Source: Brevibacillus panacihumi (GTDB lineage: Bacteria > Bacillota > Bacilli > Brevibacillales > Brevibacillaceae). Taken from it: a stretch of 64,000 nt of DNA. Position 1 is the first letter of the stretch, and each line of letters begins with the position of its first letter. The notes below the pieces were generated by a model, which made no database searches, was not told the DNA's origin, and saw only the letters and a program-made list of their open reading frames with translations. Of this stretch, positions 19,149 to 27,392 are shown in pieces. The position numbers and the translations under genes were made by a program. The stretch is from contig NZ_RHHT01000023.1 of the NCBI RefSeq assembly GCF_003710985.1, positions 44,748 through 108,747 of the forward strand, in the 5' to 3' direction.

Positions 19149-19304
19149 AAGCGTCTTCGGCAGATTCCGGAACGATGATGGACAACAGGTATAAAATCAA
19201 GGCTTGTATATATACAACCCTTCTCTGGATACCGGTAACGGGTGACGATGCCATCGCGGTCATTGCAGACAGCTTGAGTCCAAAAAGTAAGGCGTAGTTG
19301 TTGG

Positions 19305-19347
19305 AAAACCGGTTCAACCTCTCTTGTGAGAGTTGAGCTGGTTTTTT
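19305..19347 (+). terminator. Terminator between the AraC and SET-domain genes
   Basis: Long imperfect stem from AAAACCGGTTCAACCTCTC (19305-19323) to GAGAGTTGAGCTGGTTTT (19328-19345), with a four-base loop and T-rich 3' end. The 290-base gap 19149-19440 holds nothing else that I can identify. Confidence 0.8.
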
Positions 19348-19440
19348 CTGTCTGGGACAAAAGGGTTGATTTCCCTGGGATCACCTGTCATGCTTACAAG
19401 GAGCTTGATGATTCCAGAGTCGGAACACAGGAGATGAAAA

Positions 19441-19818
19441 ATGGTAGAAATAAAAACTTCCAAACTGAGCAATGGTGAGTTGAACAGAGGCGTTTTTGCG
19501 ACACGTGACATTGCAAAAGGTGAACTGCTTCATGAGGCACCTGTTTTGCCTTATCTGAATGAAGAGCACGAGCACATCGAAAAGACCTTGCTGGCTGATT
19601 ACGCGTTCGAGTATGGAGCGAACCACACCTGCATTTTGCTGGGATACGGCATGCTGTTCAACCACTCCTATGAGCCGAATGCCACGTACGAGATCAATTT
19701 TGACAACCATACGTTTGATTTCTATGCCTATCGGGATATCACCGCCGGGGAAGAGATTTTGATCAATTACAACGGGGACGAGGATTGTGATGATCCGCTA
19801 TGGTTTCTAGAAGAGTAA
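19441..19818 (+). CDS. SET-domain protein (putative protein-lysine methyltransferase)
   Basis: A compact 125-residue SET domain, a fold best known from eukaryotic lysine methyltransferases and present in some bacteria. Diagnostic elements are RGVFATRDIAKGELLHEAPVLP at the N terminus, MLFNHSYEPNATYE (the NHS..PN S-adenosylmethionine/knot motif), FYAYRDITAGEEILINYNGD (GEEI...Y, with the catalytic tyrosine). There is no post-SET cysteine cluster or accessory domain. The start is ATG 19441 behind AGGAGATG. It overlaps the next gene, if that starts at ATG 19800, by 19 bases, suggesting coupled expression. The target protein is unknown. Confidence 0.86.
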   Translation: MVEIKTSKLSNGELNRGVFATRDIAKGELLHEAPVLPYLNEEHEHIEKTLLADYAFEYGANHTCILLGYGMLFNHSYEPNATYEINFDNHTFDFYAYRDITAGEEILINYNGDEDCDDPLWFLEE

Positions 19819-20582
19819 ACCATAAAAAAAATCCTGAAAAAATGTACGAAGTCGATCTTTACGAGCCACTTGTGAAGCATTTCACAAAACAGGGATATGA
19901 GGTCAAAGGGGAAGTCAAGCATTGTGATCTGACCGCGGTCAAAGACGACGAACTGATTATCGTGGAGATGAAGCGCCATCTGAGTGTGGAGCTGCTGGTC
20001 CAGGCAACGAAACGACAACGCCTGACCGAGCTTGTCTATATCGCGGTCCCCAAACCTAAAATCAGCTTGTTTTCGCGAAAGTGGAAAGACATCTGCCACC
20101 TGGTGCGCAGGCTGGAGTGCGGTCTGCTGCTCGTCTCGTTGCAACAGGGCGGCACTGTGGCAGAGGTATTTTCACCTGCGCCGTTCGATCGGGCCAAGAG
20201 CATGCAGCGCAGCAAGCAAAAACGCCAACGGGTACTCCGTGAAATAGAGGGCAGGCATGGAGATTTCAACGTGGGGGGAAGCTCCCAGACGAAGATTATG
20301 ACGGCGTACAAGGAAAATTGCCTTCAGATCGCCTTTTGGCTGGATTTTTTGGGCCCCTCGGCTCCAAAAGCACTGCGCCAATCGGGGACGGGTGAAAAGA
20401 CACAAGCGATCCTGCAGATGAATTACGATGGGTGGTTTGAAAAGATCCGTCGTGGCATCTATGGCATCAGTGAAAAAGGCAAGCAGGCGCTCAAAGAATA
20501 TCCCGAGCTGACCGAGCATTACAGGCAGCTTGCGGCTGAGCGGACACGGTCCAATGAAGGAACCCCAGACATAACAGGATAA
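19800..20582 (+). CDS. DUF2161-like protein with a PD-(D/E)XK nuclease-type core
   Basis: A 260-residue soluble protein. Residues about 15-85 read YEVDLYEPLVKHFTKQGYEVKGEVKHCDLTAV.DDELIIVEMK.....LLVQATKRQ, i.e. an E, a D and the ExK signature in the spacing of PD-(D/E)XK phosphodiesterases; similarity to the DUF2161 family is my best match. The C-terminal part (AYKENCLQIAFWLDFLGPSAPKALRQSG...ILQMNYDGWFEKIRRGIYGISEKGKQAL) looks like a winged-helix DNA-binding module. The start is unclear: ATG 19800 lies within the SET gene, and ATG 19842 has no SD. Tight packing with the SET gene makes a shared role plausible. Confidence 0.7.
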   Translation: MVSRRVNHKKNPEKMYEVDLYEPLVKHFTKQGYEVKGEVKHCDLTAVKDDELIIVEMKRHLSVELLVQATKRQRLTELVYIAVPKPKISLFSRKWKDICHLVRRLECGLLLVSLQQGGTVAEVFSPAPFDRAKSMQRSKQKRQRVLREIEGRHGDFNVGGSSQTKIMTAYKENCLQIAFWLDFLGPSAPKALRQSGTGEKTQAILQMNYDGWFEKIRRGIYGISEKGKQALKEYPELTEHYRQLAAERTRSNEGTPDITG

Positions 20583-20703
20583 ATGACAGGGAAACAGACT
20601 GCGGTGATGAATCGTATGTCTGTTTTTTTGTTGGAAATTTTTCAAATATATAGTTAAATGGCTGTATAAGAATACCCTGATCATAAGTGATGGAGAGTGT
20701 TGA

Positions 20704-21993
20704 ATGGTGGTTACAAGCGAATCGGTGCTGTCTGTACAAAAGCAAGCCTGTCCCGAATGCGGGGAGGAAATTGTTGCTGTCAAAGGATATATACCATGGT
20801 GCCAGGGTTGCAATTGGAATCTAAACCCTCTCCACAAGGCAAAGAACCCGACACTATTTGAGCGCTACTATCTGAAAATCGGGAACTTTGCTGGCGAAAA
20901 GCTTCTGCAATCGGTCATGACCGAACCCATGTCCAAACCGACGAGTTTGGGAGTAGTCTTTGCCTATCTGATCGCGGGAGCCGTCCATCTAACCAGCGTG
21001 GTGATCCTGTTTTGCGGGATTTGGCTGGCAATCGCAGGGTGGGGAAATTTTTTCTTCATGGCTGCAGCGTTGCTATGCCTGATCGTGGCATGGGTGACGA
21101 GGCCGAGGATCGGGAAAATGCCGAAGGATATCGTAAGCCGGACCGAATTTCCTACCCTTTATCGAATTGTGGATGAGATCAGCGAAAAGATGGGAGCAAA
21201 AAAGGTTGATGGCATTACAATAGATTTTGCGTATAATGCAGCTTTCGGAAGCTATGGCCTGTCCAGAAAAAACGTGATTCATCTTGGCGTGCCATTGATT
21301 AGCGTACTGAAACCAGAGGAGTTTGTAGCGCTCCTTGGACATGAGCTGGGGCATGGCGTGAATGGCGATTCCACACGCGGCGTTTTTGTGGGGACTGCGA
21401 TCCGCACGTTAATGGAATGGCGGTATTTCATCAAGCCAGATCAGATTCTTGAGCGCAACGGCAGTCTGGTTGAGTTGGCAATGGTTCCAATCAATCTGCT
21501 ATTGCTGCTTTTGTCCAAAGGAATTGAAGGGATCGTGTTTGTATTGGCCCATTTACTTTGGCAAAACAAGCAGCGCGCGGAGTATTTGGCAGACAGCCTC
21601 GCTGTTCAGGTAGGGGGGCTTCAGGCCAAATTGGCTCTGCTGGAAAAGCTGCACCTGGAGCACATCTTTGCCTTTGCCATGCAACGCATCTTGACGGGCG
21701 GCGCTATTGGAAGCGCAGCCGAGGAAATCAGATCCCAGTTTGGGCAAATTCCCGCCAGTGAAATCGAACGGGTTAGAAGAATGGAACAAAGCGCGGACGT
21801 GAGATTGGATAGCACGCATCCTCCCACGGCTTATCGCATTCAGTATCTGAAAAGCAGAGGAGATACGGCTGCTGCTTATCAGATCAGCACGGAAGATCAA
21901 ATGCTACTGGAAAAAGAGTGGCGGCATCTGGAAGAAAAAACAGAAACCAAGTTCATACGGTATTACAGAGATCACTCTTACTTGCTTTATTAA
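20704..21993 (+). CDS. M48-family zinc metalloprotease with N-terminal zinc ribbon
   Basis: A 429-residue membrane protease. An N-terminal CPECGEE...WCQGCNWNLNP is a four-cysteine zinc ribbon. Two hydrophobic spans follow (YLIAGAVHLTSVVILFCGIW and FFFMAAALLCLIVAWV), then the M48 catalytic motif HELGH (H213-H217) and the downstream third-ligand region QRAEYLADSLA. SDLTHPPTAYRI-type C-terminal signature is present as STHPPTAYRI. The zinc ribbon fused to an M48 peptidase is unusual relative to HtpX. The start is ATG 20704 with GGAGAG upstream. A terminator follows. Confidence 0.9.
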   Translation: MVVTSESVLSVQKQACPECGEEIVAVKGYIPWCQGCNWNLNPLHKAKNPTLFERYYLKIGNFAGEKLLQSVMTEPMSKPTSLGVVFAYLIAGAVHLTSVVILFCGIWLAIAGWGNFFFMAAALLCLIVAWVTRPRIGKMPKDIVSRTEFPTLYRIVDEISEKMGAKKVDGITIDFAYNAAFGSYGLSRKNVIHLGVPLISVLKPEEFVALLGHELGHGVNGDSTRGVFVGTAIRTLMEWRYFIKPDQILERNGSLVELAMVPINLLLLLLSKGIEGIVFVLAHLLWQNKQRAEYLADSLAVQVGGLQAKLALLEKLHLEHIFAFAMQRILTGGAIGSAAEEIRSQFGQIPASEIERVRRMEQSADVRLDSTHPPTAYRIQYLKSRGDTAAAYQISTEDQMLLEKEWRHLEEKTETKFIRYYRDHSYLLY

Positions 21994-21999
21994 GCGTAT

Positions 22000-22046
22000 A
22001 ACCGCGAAGATCAAGGACTTCTGTCCGGATTCTTCGCGGTTTTTTG
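22000..22046 (+). terminator. Terminator after the M48 protease gene
   Basis: ACCGCGAAGA (22001-22010) / TCTTCGCGGT (22031-22040) followed by five Ts. Confidence 0.85.
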
Positions 22047-22101
22047 CTTCTCGTATTCCCCGCTATATGATCGCAAGCGCATGAAGTAATAATTATTTTT
22101 A

Positions 22102-22133
22102 TATTTCAAATTATGAAAAATGAACAGTACAAT
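22102..22133 (+). promoter_or_regulatory. Candidate LysR-regulated promoter of the MFS-xdhC unit
   Basis: A 20-base block (TATTTCAAATTATGAAAAAT, 22102-22121) matches 17 of 20 positions of the block at 25502-25521 before the coxG-type gene. It contains a TTTC-N7-GAAA dyad and a weak -35 (TTCAAA 22105-22110), 17 bases from TACAAT (22128-22133). A palindrome AATAATTATT lies at 22087-22096 just upstream. Confidence 0.5.
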
Positions 22134-22174
22134 GCTCGATATGCATCATCATTCTATTCATAGGGGGAATTGCC

Positions 22175-23449
22175 TTGAGCCAAATGGGTACTGCTGCAGG
22201 AACATTGCCGGAAAAAATGACAAGGGCAAGATGGATTTATGTCGGATTACCATTGCTTATCTTATTTACGGTTTCGATGATCGACAAGTCCAACATCAAT
22301 ATTTTGCTGGCGAACAAGCCCTTCCTGCAAGATTTGGGGATTACGGACGGCGCGATCAAAGGCTCACTGAGCAGCATCTTCCTCGTTACGTATGCCATCG
22401 GTCAGCTAGGTTGGGGATTTGTGGTCGACCGGATCGGAGCTTTCAAAAGCGGGCTCATCGGTATTTTCTTCTGGGTTTTCGCGATGGTCCTGGGCGGCCT
22501 GGCGGAATCGGTCTCTGCGCTGCTCTGGTCTCGTTCGATCCTCGGTATTAGTGAAGGGGTGCTGTATCCGATCGCCCTGACTTTGACTGCTAAATGGTTC
22601 CCCAGCAATGAACAGGCAAAAGCACAGGCGCTCTGGTTCAACGGGAATTCTCTCGGACCGGTGATTGGCCTTCCGACCATTGCCATGGTGGCAGAGTCTT
22701 ACGGCTGGAGGGAAAGCTACTATGCACTCGCAGCGATTTCCCTGTTTTCGCTGATCATGTTCTGGGCGATGGTTCGCAATAGTCCAGGCCATCACTACGC
22801 GGTCAACACCACGGAAAAAGAGTACATCGAAAAAGGTGTCTCGACAAACAAAAAGGAATTGGCTGGCACCGGTGAGGTAAAAGCAGTTCTGAAAAACCCT
22901 GTTTTCTGGGTGCTCACCACCGTATACGGATGTATCTCCATTGGTTTTTTCGGAATCTCGACCTTTTTGCCCAGTTATTTGACAGAAGTAAAGGGCATTC
23001 CATTCGTTCAGTCGGCATTCGTCAATGCGGCCGGGTATGGGTTGGCGATTCTGGTGCAGATGGGCTCCGGCTTCCTGTCTGACCGCTATATGAAAAGGGC
23101 TGTGTTCGTCGGCGGAGCGAGTGCCTGTATTATCTTGTTTCTTTTGATGTCGATGTTTACCGCAAGCGCTCTCATGGCGCAGATTCTCAGCATCCTGCTG
23201 ATCAGCGTATTGCTGATGCCTGCTGCGTTGACCATGACGATGCTGCATAAGGTTGCTTCGCCGCAAGTAATGGGAAGAATTGGCGGAATATTCGGAAGTA
23301 TTTCCTATGCGCTGGCAGCTATCGGTCCGATGGTCGTCGGTGCCGTCAGCCAGATGACAGGTTCCTTTACCGGCGGGTTCCTGGCTTTGATGAGCTTTAT
23401 TCTGATTTCACTCATTCTTTGCCTGGGACTCATGCGCAAAGGCTATTAA
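22175..23449 (+). CDS. MFS transporter, probably organic-anion:cation symporter type
   Basis: A 424-residue major facilitator with twelve hydrophobic spans. MFS-A type motif is seen as GWGFVVDRIGAFKSGLIG and the second-half equivalent as GSGFLSDRYMKRAVFVGG; the segment SRSILGISEGVLYPIALTLTAKWFP resembles the anion:cation symporter (hexuronate/phthalate permease-like) subgroup. The start is TTG 22175 with AGGGGG seven bases upstream. It is followed by xdhC and sits beside the molybdenum hydroxylase genes, so it presumably imports the heteroaromatic or aldehyde-type substrate of that enzyme; this is inference. Confidence 0.85.
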   Translation: MSQMGTAAGTLPEKMTRARWIYVGLPLLILFTVSMIDKSNINILLANKPFLQDLGITDGAIKGSLSSIFLVTYAIGQLGWGFVVDRIGAFKSGLIGIFFWVFAMVLGGLAESVSALLWSRSILGISEGVLYPIALTLTAKWFPSNEQAKAQALWFNGNSLGPVIGLPTIAMVAESYGWRESYYALAAISLFSLIMFWAMVRNSPGHHYAVNTTEKEYIEKGVSTNKKELAGTGEVKAVLKNPVFWVLTTVYGCISIGFFGISTFLPSYLTEVKGIPFVQSAFVNAAGYGLAILVQMGSGFLSDRYMKRAVFVGGASACIILFLLMSMFTASALMAQILSILLISVLLMPAALTMTMLHKVASPQVMGRIGGIFGSISYALAAIGPMVVGAVSQMTGSFTGGFLALMSFILISLILCLGLMRKGY

Positions 23450-23489
23450 AAAGTCAACAAAGAGGGACGGCTACAGGAGGGATGCAACG

Positions 23490-24539
23490 GTGTCACGATT
23501 GCAGGAATTACGCGAGGTAATGAGACAAATCCATACGGCATGGCAAGAAGGCCGCAAAACGACGCTGCTGATGCTGATGCATGTCGAAGGCTCTGCCTAC
23601 AGGCTGCCCGGCAGCAAAATCATGATGGCAGAGGATGGACACATCTTCGGGACAATAAGCGGCGGTTGTTTGGAGGGGGATCTGTACGGCTGGGCGGAAA
23701 AGGTGATGCAGACAGGCAAGCCGCATCTGCAACGCTACGATCTGAGCGAAAGTGAAGTATGGAGCTTGGGTATCGGCTGCAAGGGCACTTTGGAGGTGGG
23801 CATCCTTCCTGTCACACCTGATGACTCTTTTTGGAGACTGACGGACGAAGCGCTCCAACAGGATGAGAGCTTTGCACTGATCCTGGAGATCGTAGACGGC
23901 GCCCGTGTCCTCATGAAACGGGATGGACGGGCCTTCGGAGATGTGGATCGTCTTCCGGTAGAAGTGCTGGACCAGGCGAGAGCCCGTTTTGGCAGGCAAA
24001 CCAGGGCTGAGGTCATGCGGTTCGGGACCCGACGCTACTATATGGATGTGGTAAGACCCAGCGAGCGATTGGTCATTGCAGGGGCGGGCCTGGATGCTCG
24101 CCCGGTGGCAGAATTGGCGGCACGCAGCGGCTTTTCCGTCACGGTGCTGGACCCTCGTGCAGGCTTTAATACTCCTCAGGCTTTTCCAGCGGCCCATCAT
24201 CTCGTCCAGTCTCCAGCTGATGCAGACCCGGCACAGATGCTGGATAGCTGGTGGGTGATTATGAACCATCATCTGGAGCGGGATCAAGCCAGTCTGGAGC
24301 TGGCTCTTCGCAGCCGTCCGCGCTTTATCGGGGTACTCGGACCGCTGTCCCGAACGGAGGAGATGCTTGTCCAGATAGGAAAAACGTTCTCCTGCGGTCC
24401 GATCCATGCCCCGGTCGGTCTCGATCTGGGAGCCGAGACGATGGATGAGGTCGCACTCAGCATCGTCTCCCAGCTCCTGGCCATGCGCAACGGCAGACAG
24501 GCGGCCGCGCTGCATGGCAAAAGCAAAATTCATGCCTGA
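23490..24539 (+). CDS. xdhC: XdhC/CoxI-family molybdenum hydroxylase maturation factor
   Basis: A 349-residue XdhC-family protein; family members bind molybdenum cofactor, promote its sulfuration and insert it into xanthine-dehydrogenase-type enzymes. The N-terminal domain has TTLLMLMHVEGSAYRLPGSKIMMAEDG, GTISGGCLEGDL and SLGIGCKGTLEVGI (conserved cysteines), and the C-terminal part is a Rossmann domain (ERLVIAGAGLDARPVAELAARSGFSVTVLDPR) ending in IHAPVGLDLGAETMDEVALSIVSQLLA. The start is GTG 23490 behind AGGAGG. Its last 10 bases overlap the end of the convergent LysR gene. It serves the coxM/S/L-type enzyme encoded at 26.0-29.8 kb. Confidence 0.92.
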   Translation: MSRLQELREVMRQIHTAWQEGRKTTLLMLMHVEGSAYRLPGSKIMMAEDGHIFGTISGGCLEGDLYGWAEKVMQTGKPHLQRYDLSESEVWSLGIGCKGTLEVGILPVTPDDSFWRLTDEALQQDESFALILEIVDGARVLMKRDGRAFGDVDRLPVEVLDQARARFGRQTRAEVMRFGTRRYYMDVVRPSERLVIAGAGLDARPVAELAARSGFSVTVLDPRAGFNTPQAFPAAHHLVQSPADADPAQMLDSWWVIMNHHLERDQASLELALRSRPRFIGVLGPLSRTEEMLVQIGKTFSCGPIHAPVGLDLGAETMDEVALSIVSQLLAMRNGRQAAALHGKSKIHA

Positions 24540-25450
24540 TTAGCCGACTTCTCCGCTAGCGATGGGTAGGTATGCTCAAAATAATCGATCGTAAATCGGA
24601 TCAGCTCGCGGGCAGCCAGCGTGATATACCGGGATTCCACCCAGGAGAGACCGATAATCCTTTGGGAATGGCGGTCCTCCAAGGGAAGGTAGACCGGTGA
24701 ATCCTTGGGCATGTACCCGTGCTTCCACCAGTGCTGCGGGATCAAAGCGACGCCAAGTCCGTTGTGAACCATGCGCAGAATCACTTCCGCATCGTTGCAT
24801 TCAAAGGCAATGTTGGGAACAAAACCACTGTCTTGGCACATGTCCAAAGTAGTCTGGGTCAATTCGTAGGACATGACGAGACTGATATAGGTTTCTTCAG
24901 CAGCATCGCGAAGCCAGACCTTCTTTTGATTCGCCAGGCGATGGTTGGGGGGGACGGCCAGAAACATTTTCTCATGGAGCAGGGGGACATTCTTGAATTT
25001 GGGATCGCGAATCAAGGGGTGGGTGATGATCAAATCCGCCTCCCCGCGTTCCAGAAGATTTTGGCACTCCTGTGAAGTGCCTTGGAGCAGCTTGATATTG
25101 ACATGGGGGTACTTTTTGAGAAAAGCGCTTAACAGTTCGGGGAGCAAGCGGCCGGTAGAGGCGGCAAGAATGACTTGTCCTCGCTCCAGACCCGTGAGAT
25201 CTGCCAGTTCATACTGACCCTCTTCCAGTTCAGCAAAGACGCGGTCGACGCGATTGAGAAAAATTTTTCCGAAGCGATTCAGGCGAATTTGCTTGCCATG
25301 CCGATCAAACAAGGGGACTCCCAGATGCTTTTCCAATCTGCTGATCATTTTGCTCAAAGAGGGCTGAGAGATGTGAAGCTCTTCAGCAGCTCGGGTCATA
25401 TGTTCCAGACGGGCGACGACTTGAAAATACTTCAGTTGCAACAGATCCAC
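24530..25450 (-). CDS. LysR-family transcriptional regulator of the molybdoenzyme locus
   Basis: LysR-type regulator of about 306 residues. The N-terminal winged helix is clear (LLQLKYFQVVARLEHMTRAAEELHISQPSLSKMISRLEKHLGVPLFDRHGK), followed by the periplasmic-binding-protein-like effector domain (GQVILAASTGRLLPELLSAFLKKYPHVNIKLLQG..., DLIITHPLIRD). I prefer GTG 25450, about ten bases from AAGGGG; TTG 25456 is the alternative. It is divergent from the coxG-type gene and convergent with xdhC, the classic position for a LysR regulator controlling both neighbours. Confidence 0.9.
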   Translation of the reverse strand: MDLLQLKYFQVVARLEHMTRAAEELHISQPSLSKMISRLEKHLGVPLFDRHGKQIRLNRFGKIFLNRVDRVFAELEEGQYELADLTGLERGQVILAASTGRLLPELLSAFLKKYPHVNIKLLQGTSQECQNLLERGEADLIITHPLIRDPKFKNVPLLHEKMFLAVPPNHRLANQKKVWLRDAAEETYISLVMSYELTQTTLDMCQDSGFVPNIAFECNDAEVILRMVHNGLGVALIPQHWWKHGYMPKDSPVYLPLEDRHSQRIIGLSWVESRYITLAARELIRFTIDYFEHTYPSLAEKSANQA

Positions 25451-25487
25451 GGACAACCCACCCCTTATGCCTTATTGTCTATCAATT

Positions 25488-25533
25488 CATAAGTGATTAT
25501 GTATTTTAAATTATATAAAATCAAGACTAAACT
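25488..25533 (+). promoter_or_regulatory. Candidate LysR-regulated promoter of the cox-type operon
   Basis: CATAA-GTGA-TTATG (25488-25501) is a T-N11-A-style LysR dyad. It abuts the block 25502-25521 shared with the MFS promoter. TTTAAA (25505-25510), 17 bases and TAAACT (25528-25533) occupy the same relative positions as the putative -35/-10 in the other promoter. Confidence 0.5.
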
Positions 25534-25581
25534 GAAGGAAAAGACAGGGGAACCAAAAACAGCGAGGGAGTGACACAGACG

Positions 25582-26028
25582 ATGCAATTGTCAGGAGAAG
25601 CAAAATTTGCGAACAGTGTACAGCATATTTGGGATGCTCTACACGATCCAGAAATTTTAAAAGGGGCTATCCCCGGTTGCGAACGATTGGATCTGACAGG
25701 CCAAGGGGAATACGACGTCGTGATGAAGCTTGGAGTCGCTGCTGTAAAAGGGGAGTACACCGGCAAAGTCAAGCTGGAGGATGTCGAAGCGGGGGCGCAC
25801 TACATGCTGCTGGCAGAGGGAAGCGGTTCTCCCGGGCATGTAAAAGCGAAGATGGACTGCAAGCTTTTGCCGACCGATAAAGGCTGCACGCTGGTCTGGA
25901 ACTGTGATGCGGAGATCGGCGGAATGATCGCAAGTGTAGGAGGGCGTGTATTGGGGGGAATCGCCAAATTCATGGCGGGCCAATTCTTCAAAGCGATCGA
26001 AAAACAAGTGAAGAATGGGGGAGCATGA
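25582..26028 (+). CDS. CoxG-like SRPBCC-fold protein
   Basis: A 148-residue protein of the CO dehydrogenase subunit G (CoxG) family, a START/Bet v1-like fold: SGEAKFANSVQHIWDALHDPEILKGAIPGCERLDLTGQGEYDVVMKLGVAAVKGEYTGKV is the characteristic opening. CoxG recruits CO dehydrogenase to the membrane in carboxydotrophs; in related operons it appears with many molybdenum hydroxylases. ATG 25582 is chosen, 11 bases after GAGGGAG; GTG 25570 overlaps that SD. Its stop overlaps the coxM-type start by four bases. Confidence 0.88.
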   Translation: MQLSGEAKFANSVQHIWDALHDPEILKGAIPGCERLDLTGQGEYDVVMKLGVAAVKGEYTGKVKLEDVEAGAHYMLLAEGSGSPGHVKAKMDCKLLPTDKGCTLVWNCDAEIGGMIASVGGRVLGGIAKFMAGQFFKAIEKQVKNGGA

Positions 26029-26906
26029 TGAAACCAGCTTCGTTTGAATACCTGCGACCTGCAAGTCTGGAAGAGGCGCTGCAATACCTCGCTGACCTGG
26101 GCGAGGATGCCAAAATTATTGCGGGAGGCCAAAGCCTGATTCCCGTCCTCAACATGCGGCTATCGACGCCAAAATACTTGATTGACATCGGCAGGGTGGA
26201 GGGGCTCTCCTACATTCGCGAGGAGGATGGCTATCTGGCGATTGGAGCTTTGACCAGGCATGTCGAGCTGGAACAGTCGCCTTTGGTCGCGAAGCATTGC
26301 CCGTTGCTGCTGGAAGCGGTGAAATGGATCGGACATGCGCAGATTCGGCAAAGAGGGACGGTCGGAGGCAGCATCGCGCATGCAGATCCTTCTGCTGAAC
26401 TGCCGTGTGTACTGGCCGCACTGCGCGGGGAGATTGTGATTGCGCACGCGGACGGCGAGGAGACGCTGGCAGCGGAGGAGTTTTTCCTGACGTATCTGCT
26501 GACCTCCCTGCAGCCGGATCAGATGATCAAAGAAGTCCGTTTCCCGGTCATTTCGAATGCGGCCGGTTATGCTTTCACGGAGGTAGCGCGTCGTCACGGA
26601 GATTTTGCTCTCGTAGAGGTAGCCGCTGTGGTCGAGCTGAATGAAAATCAGGAAATTGCTTTGGCCCGTCTGGCAGCTGGCGGCGCCAACCCGGTTCCTT
26701 GTGTGCTGGAGTCTGTCGAGGACTTCCTGATTGGCAAGGCAGCAGACAATTCCCTCTTGGAAGAGGCTGGCGAGATGGCGAGTGAAAGTGTGGATCCGGA
26801 CGGTGATTTGCACGGATCGGCAAGCTACAGACGCTCCTTGGTAAAAACCTTGACCAAACGGGCGTTGCAAACAGCGATTCAACGGGCAGGAGGGATTTCG
26901 CGATGA
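26025..26906 (+). CDS. FAD-binding subunit of a xanthine dehydrogenase-family molybdoenzyme (CoxM-like)
   Basis: Medium subunit, 293 residues, that carries FAD and passes electrons from the Fe-S clusters to the acceptor. The FAD-binding motifs KIIAGGQSLIPVLNMRL and TVGGSIAHADPSAELPC are present, as is the C-terminal CO_deh_flav region with ARLAAGGANPVP and SASYRRSLVKTLTKRAL. The start is ATG 26025 (or the adjacent ATG 26028) in an ATGA overlap with the previous gene; the next gene likewise overlaps its stop by four bases, so the subunits are translationally coupled. Confidence 0.93.
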   Translation: MMKPASFEYLRPASLEEALQYLADLGEDAKIIAGGQSLIPVLNMRLSTPKYLIDIGRVEGLSYIREEDGYLAIGALTRHVELEQSPLVAKHCPLLLEAVKWIGHAQIRQRGTVGGSIAHADPSAELPCVLAALRGEIVIAHADGEETLAAEEFFLTYLLTSLQPDQMIKEVRFPVISNAAGYAFTEVARRHGDFALVEVAAVVELNENQEIALARLAAGGANPVPCVLESVEDFLIGKAADNSLLEEAGEMASESVDPDGDLHGSASYRRSLVKTLTKRALQTAIQRAGGISR

Positions 26907-27388
26907 AAACCATGGAGATTACGGTTACAGTAAATGGAAAAAAACGCACGGAGACAGTCGAGACCCGTATGCTGCTATCCGACTTTATCCGCGAGCAATT
27001 GCGCCTGACGGGAACGCATCTGGGCTGCGAGCACGGCGTGTGCGGGGCCTGTACCGTACTGGTGAATGGAAAAGCGGCTCGTTCCTGCCTGATGCTCGCA
27101 GTGCAAGCTGATGGCTTTGCGATTGATACCGTAGAATCGCTGGCAAGGGAGGACGGCAGCCTGCACCCGCTGCAGCAGGCTTTCTCTGACAATCACGCCT
27201 TGCAATGCGGCTTTTGCACGCCTGGTTTCATGATGACCCTGGTTGATTTTCTCCAGGAGAATCCGAATCCGAGCGAAGGGGAGATTCGCGAAGCAATCTC
27301 TGGCAACCTGTGCCGCTGTACGGGGTACGCGAATATTGTAAAAGCTGTTGAGCAAGCTTCCCAGGCGCTTGCCAAACAAGGAGGTTGA
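26903..27388 (+). CDS. (2Fe-2S) iron-sulfur subunit of the molybdoenzyme (CoxS-like)
   Basis: Small subunit of 161 residues with two [2Fe-2S] clusters. The plant-ferredoxin-type cluster uses C42, C47, C50 and C62 ([10 protein letters not shown]...SC) and the second cluster uses C102, C105, C137 and C139 (CGFC...CRC). Both sets are complete. ATG 26903 overlaps the preceding stop (ATGA). It relays electrons from the molybdopterin centre to the FAD subunit. Confidence 0.95.
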   Translation: MKTMEITVTVNGKKRTETVETRMLLSDFIREQLRLTGTHLGCEHGVCGACTVLVNGKAARSCLMLAVQADGFAIDTVESLAREDGSLHPLQQAFSDNHALQCGFCTPGFMMTLVDFLQENPNPSEGEIREAISGNLCRCTGYANIVKAVEQASQALAKQGG

Positions 27389-27392
27389 ATCC

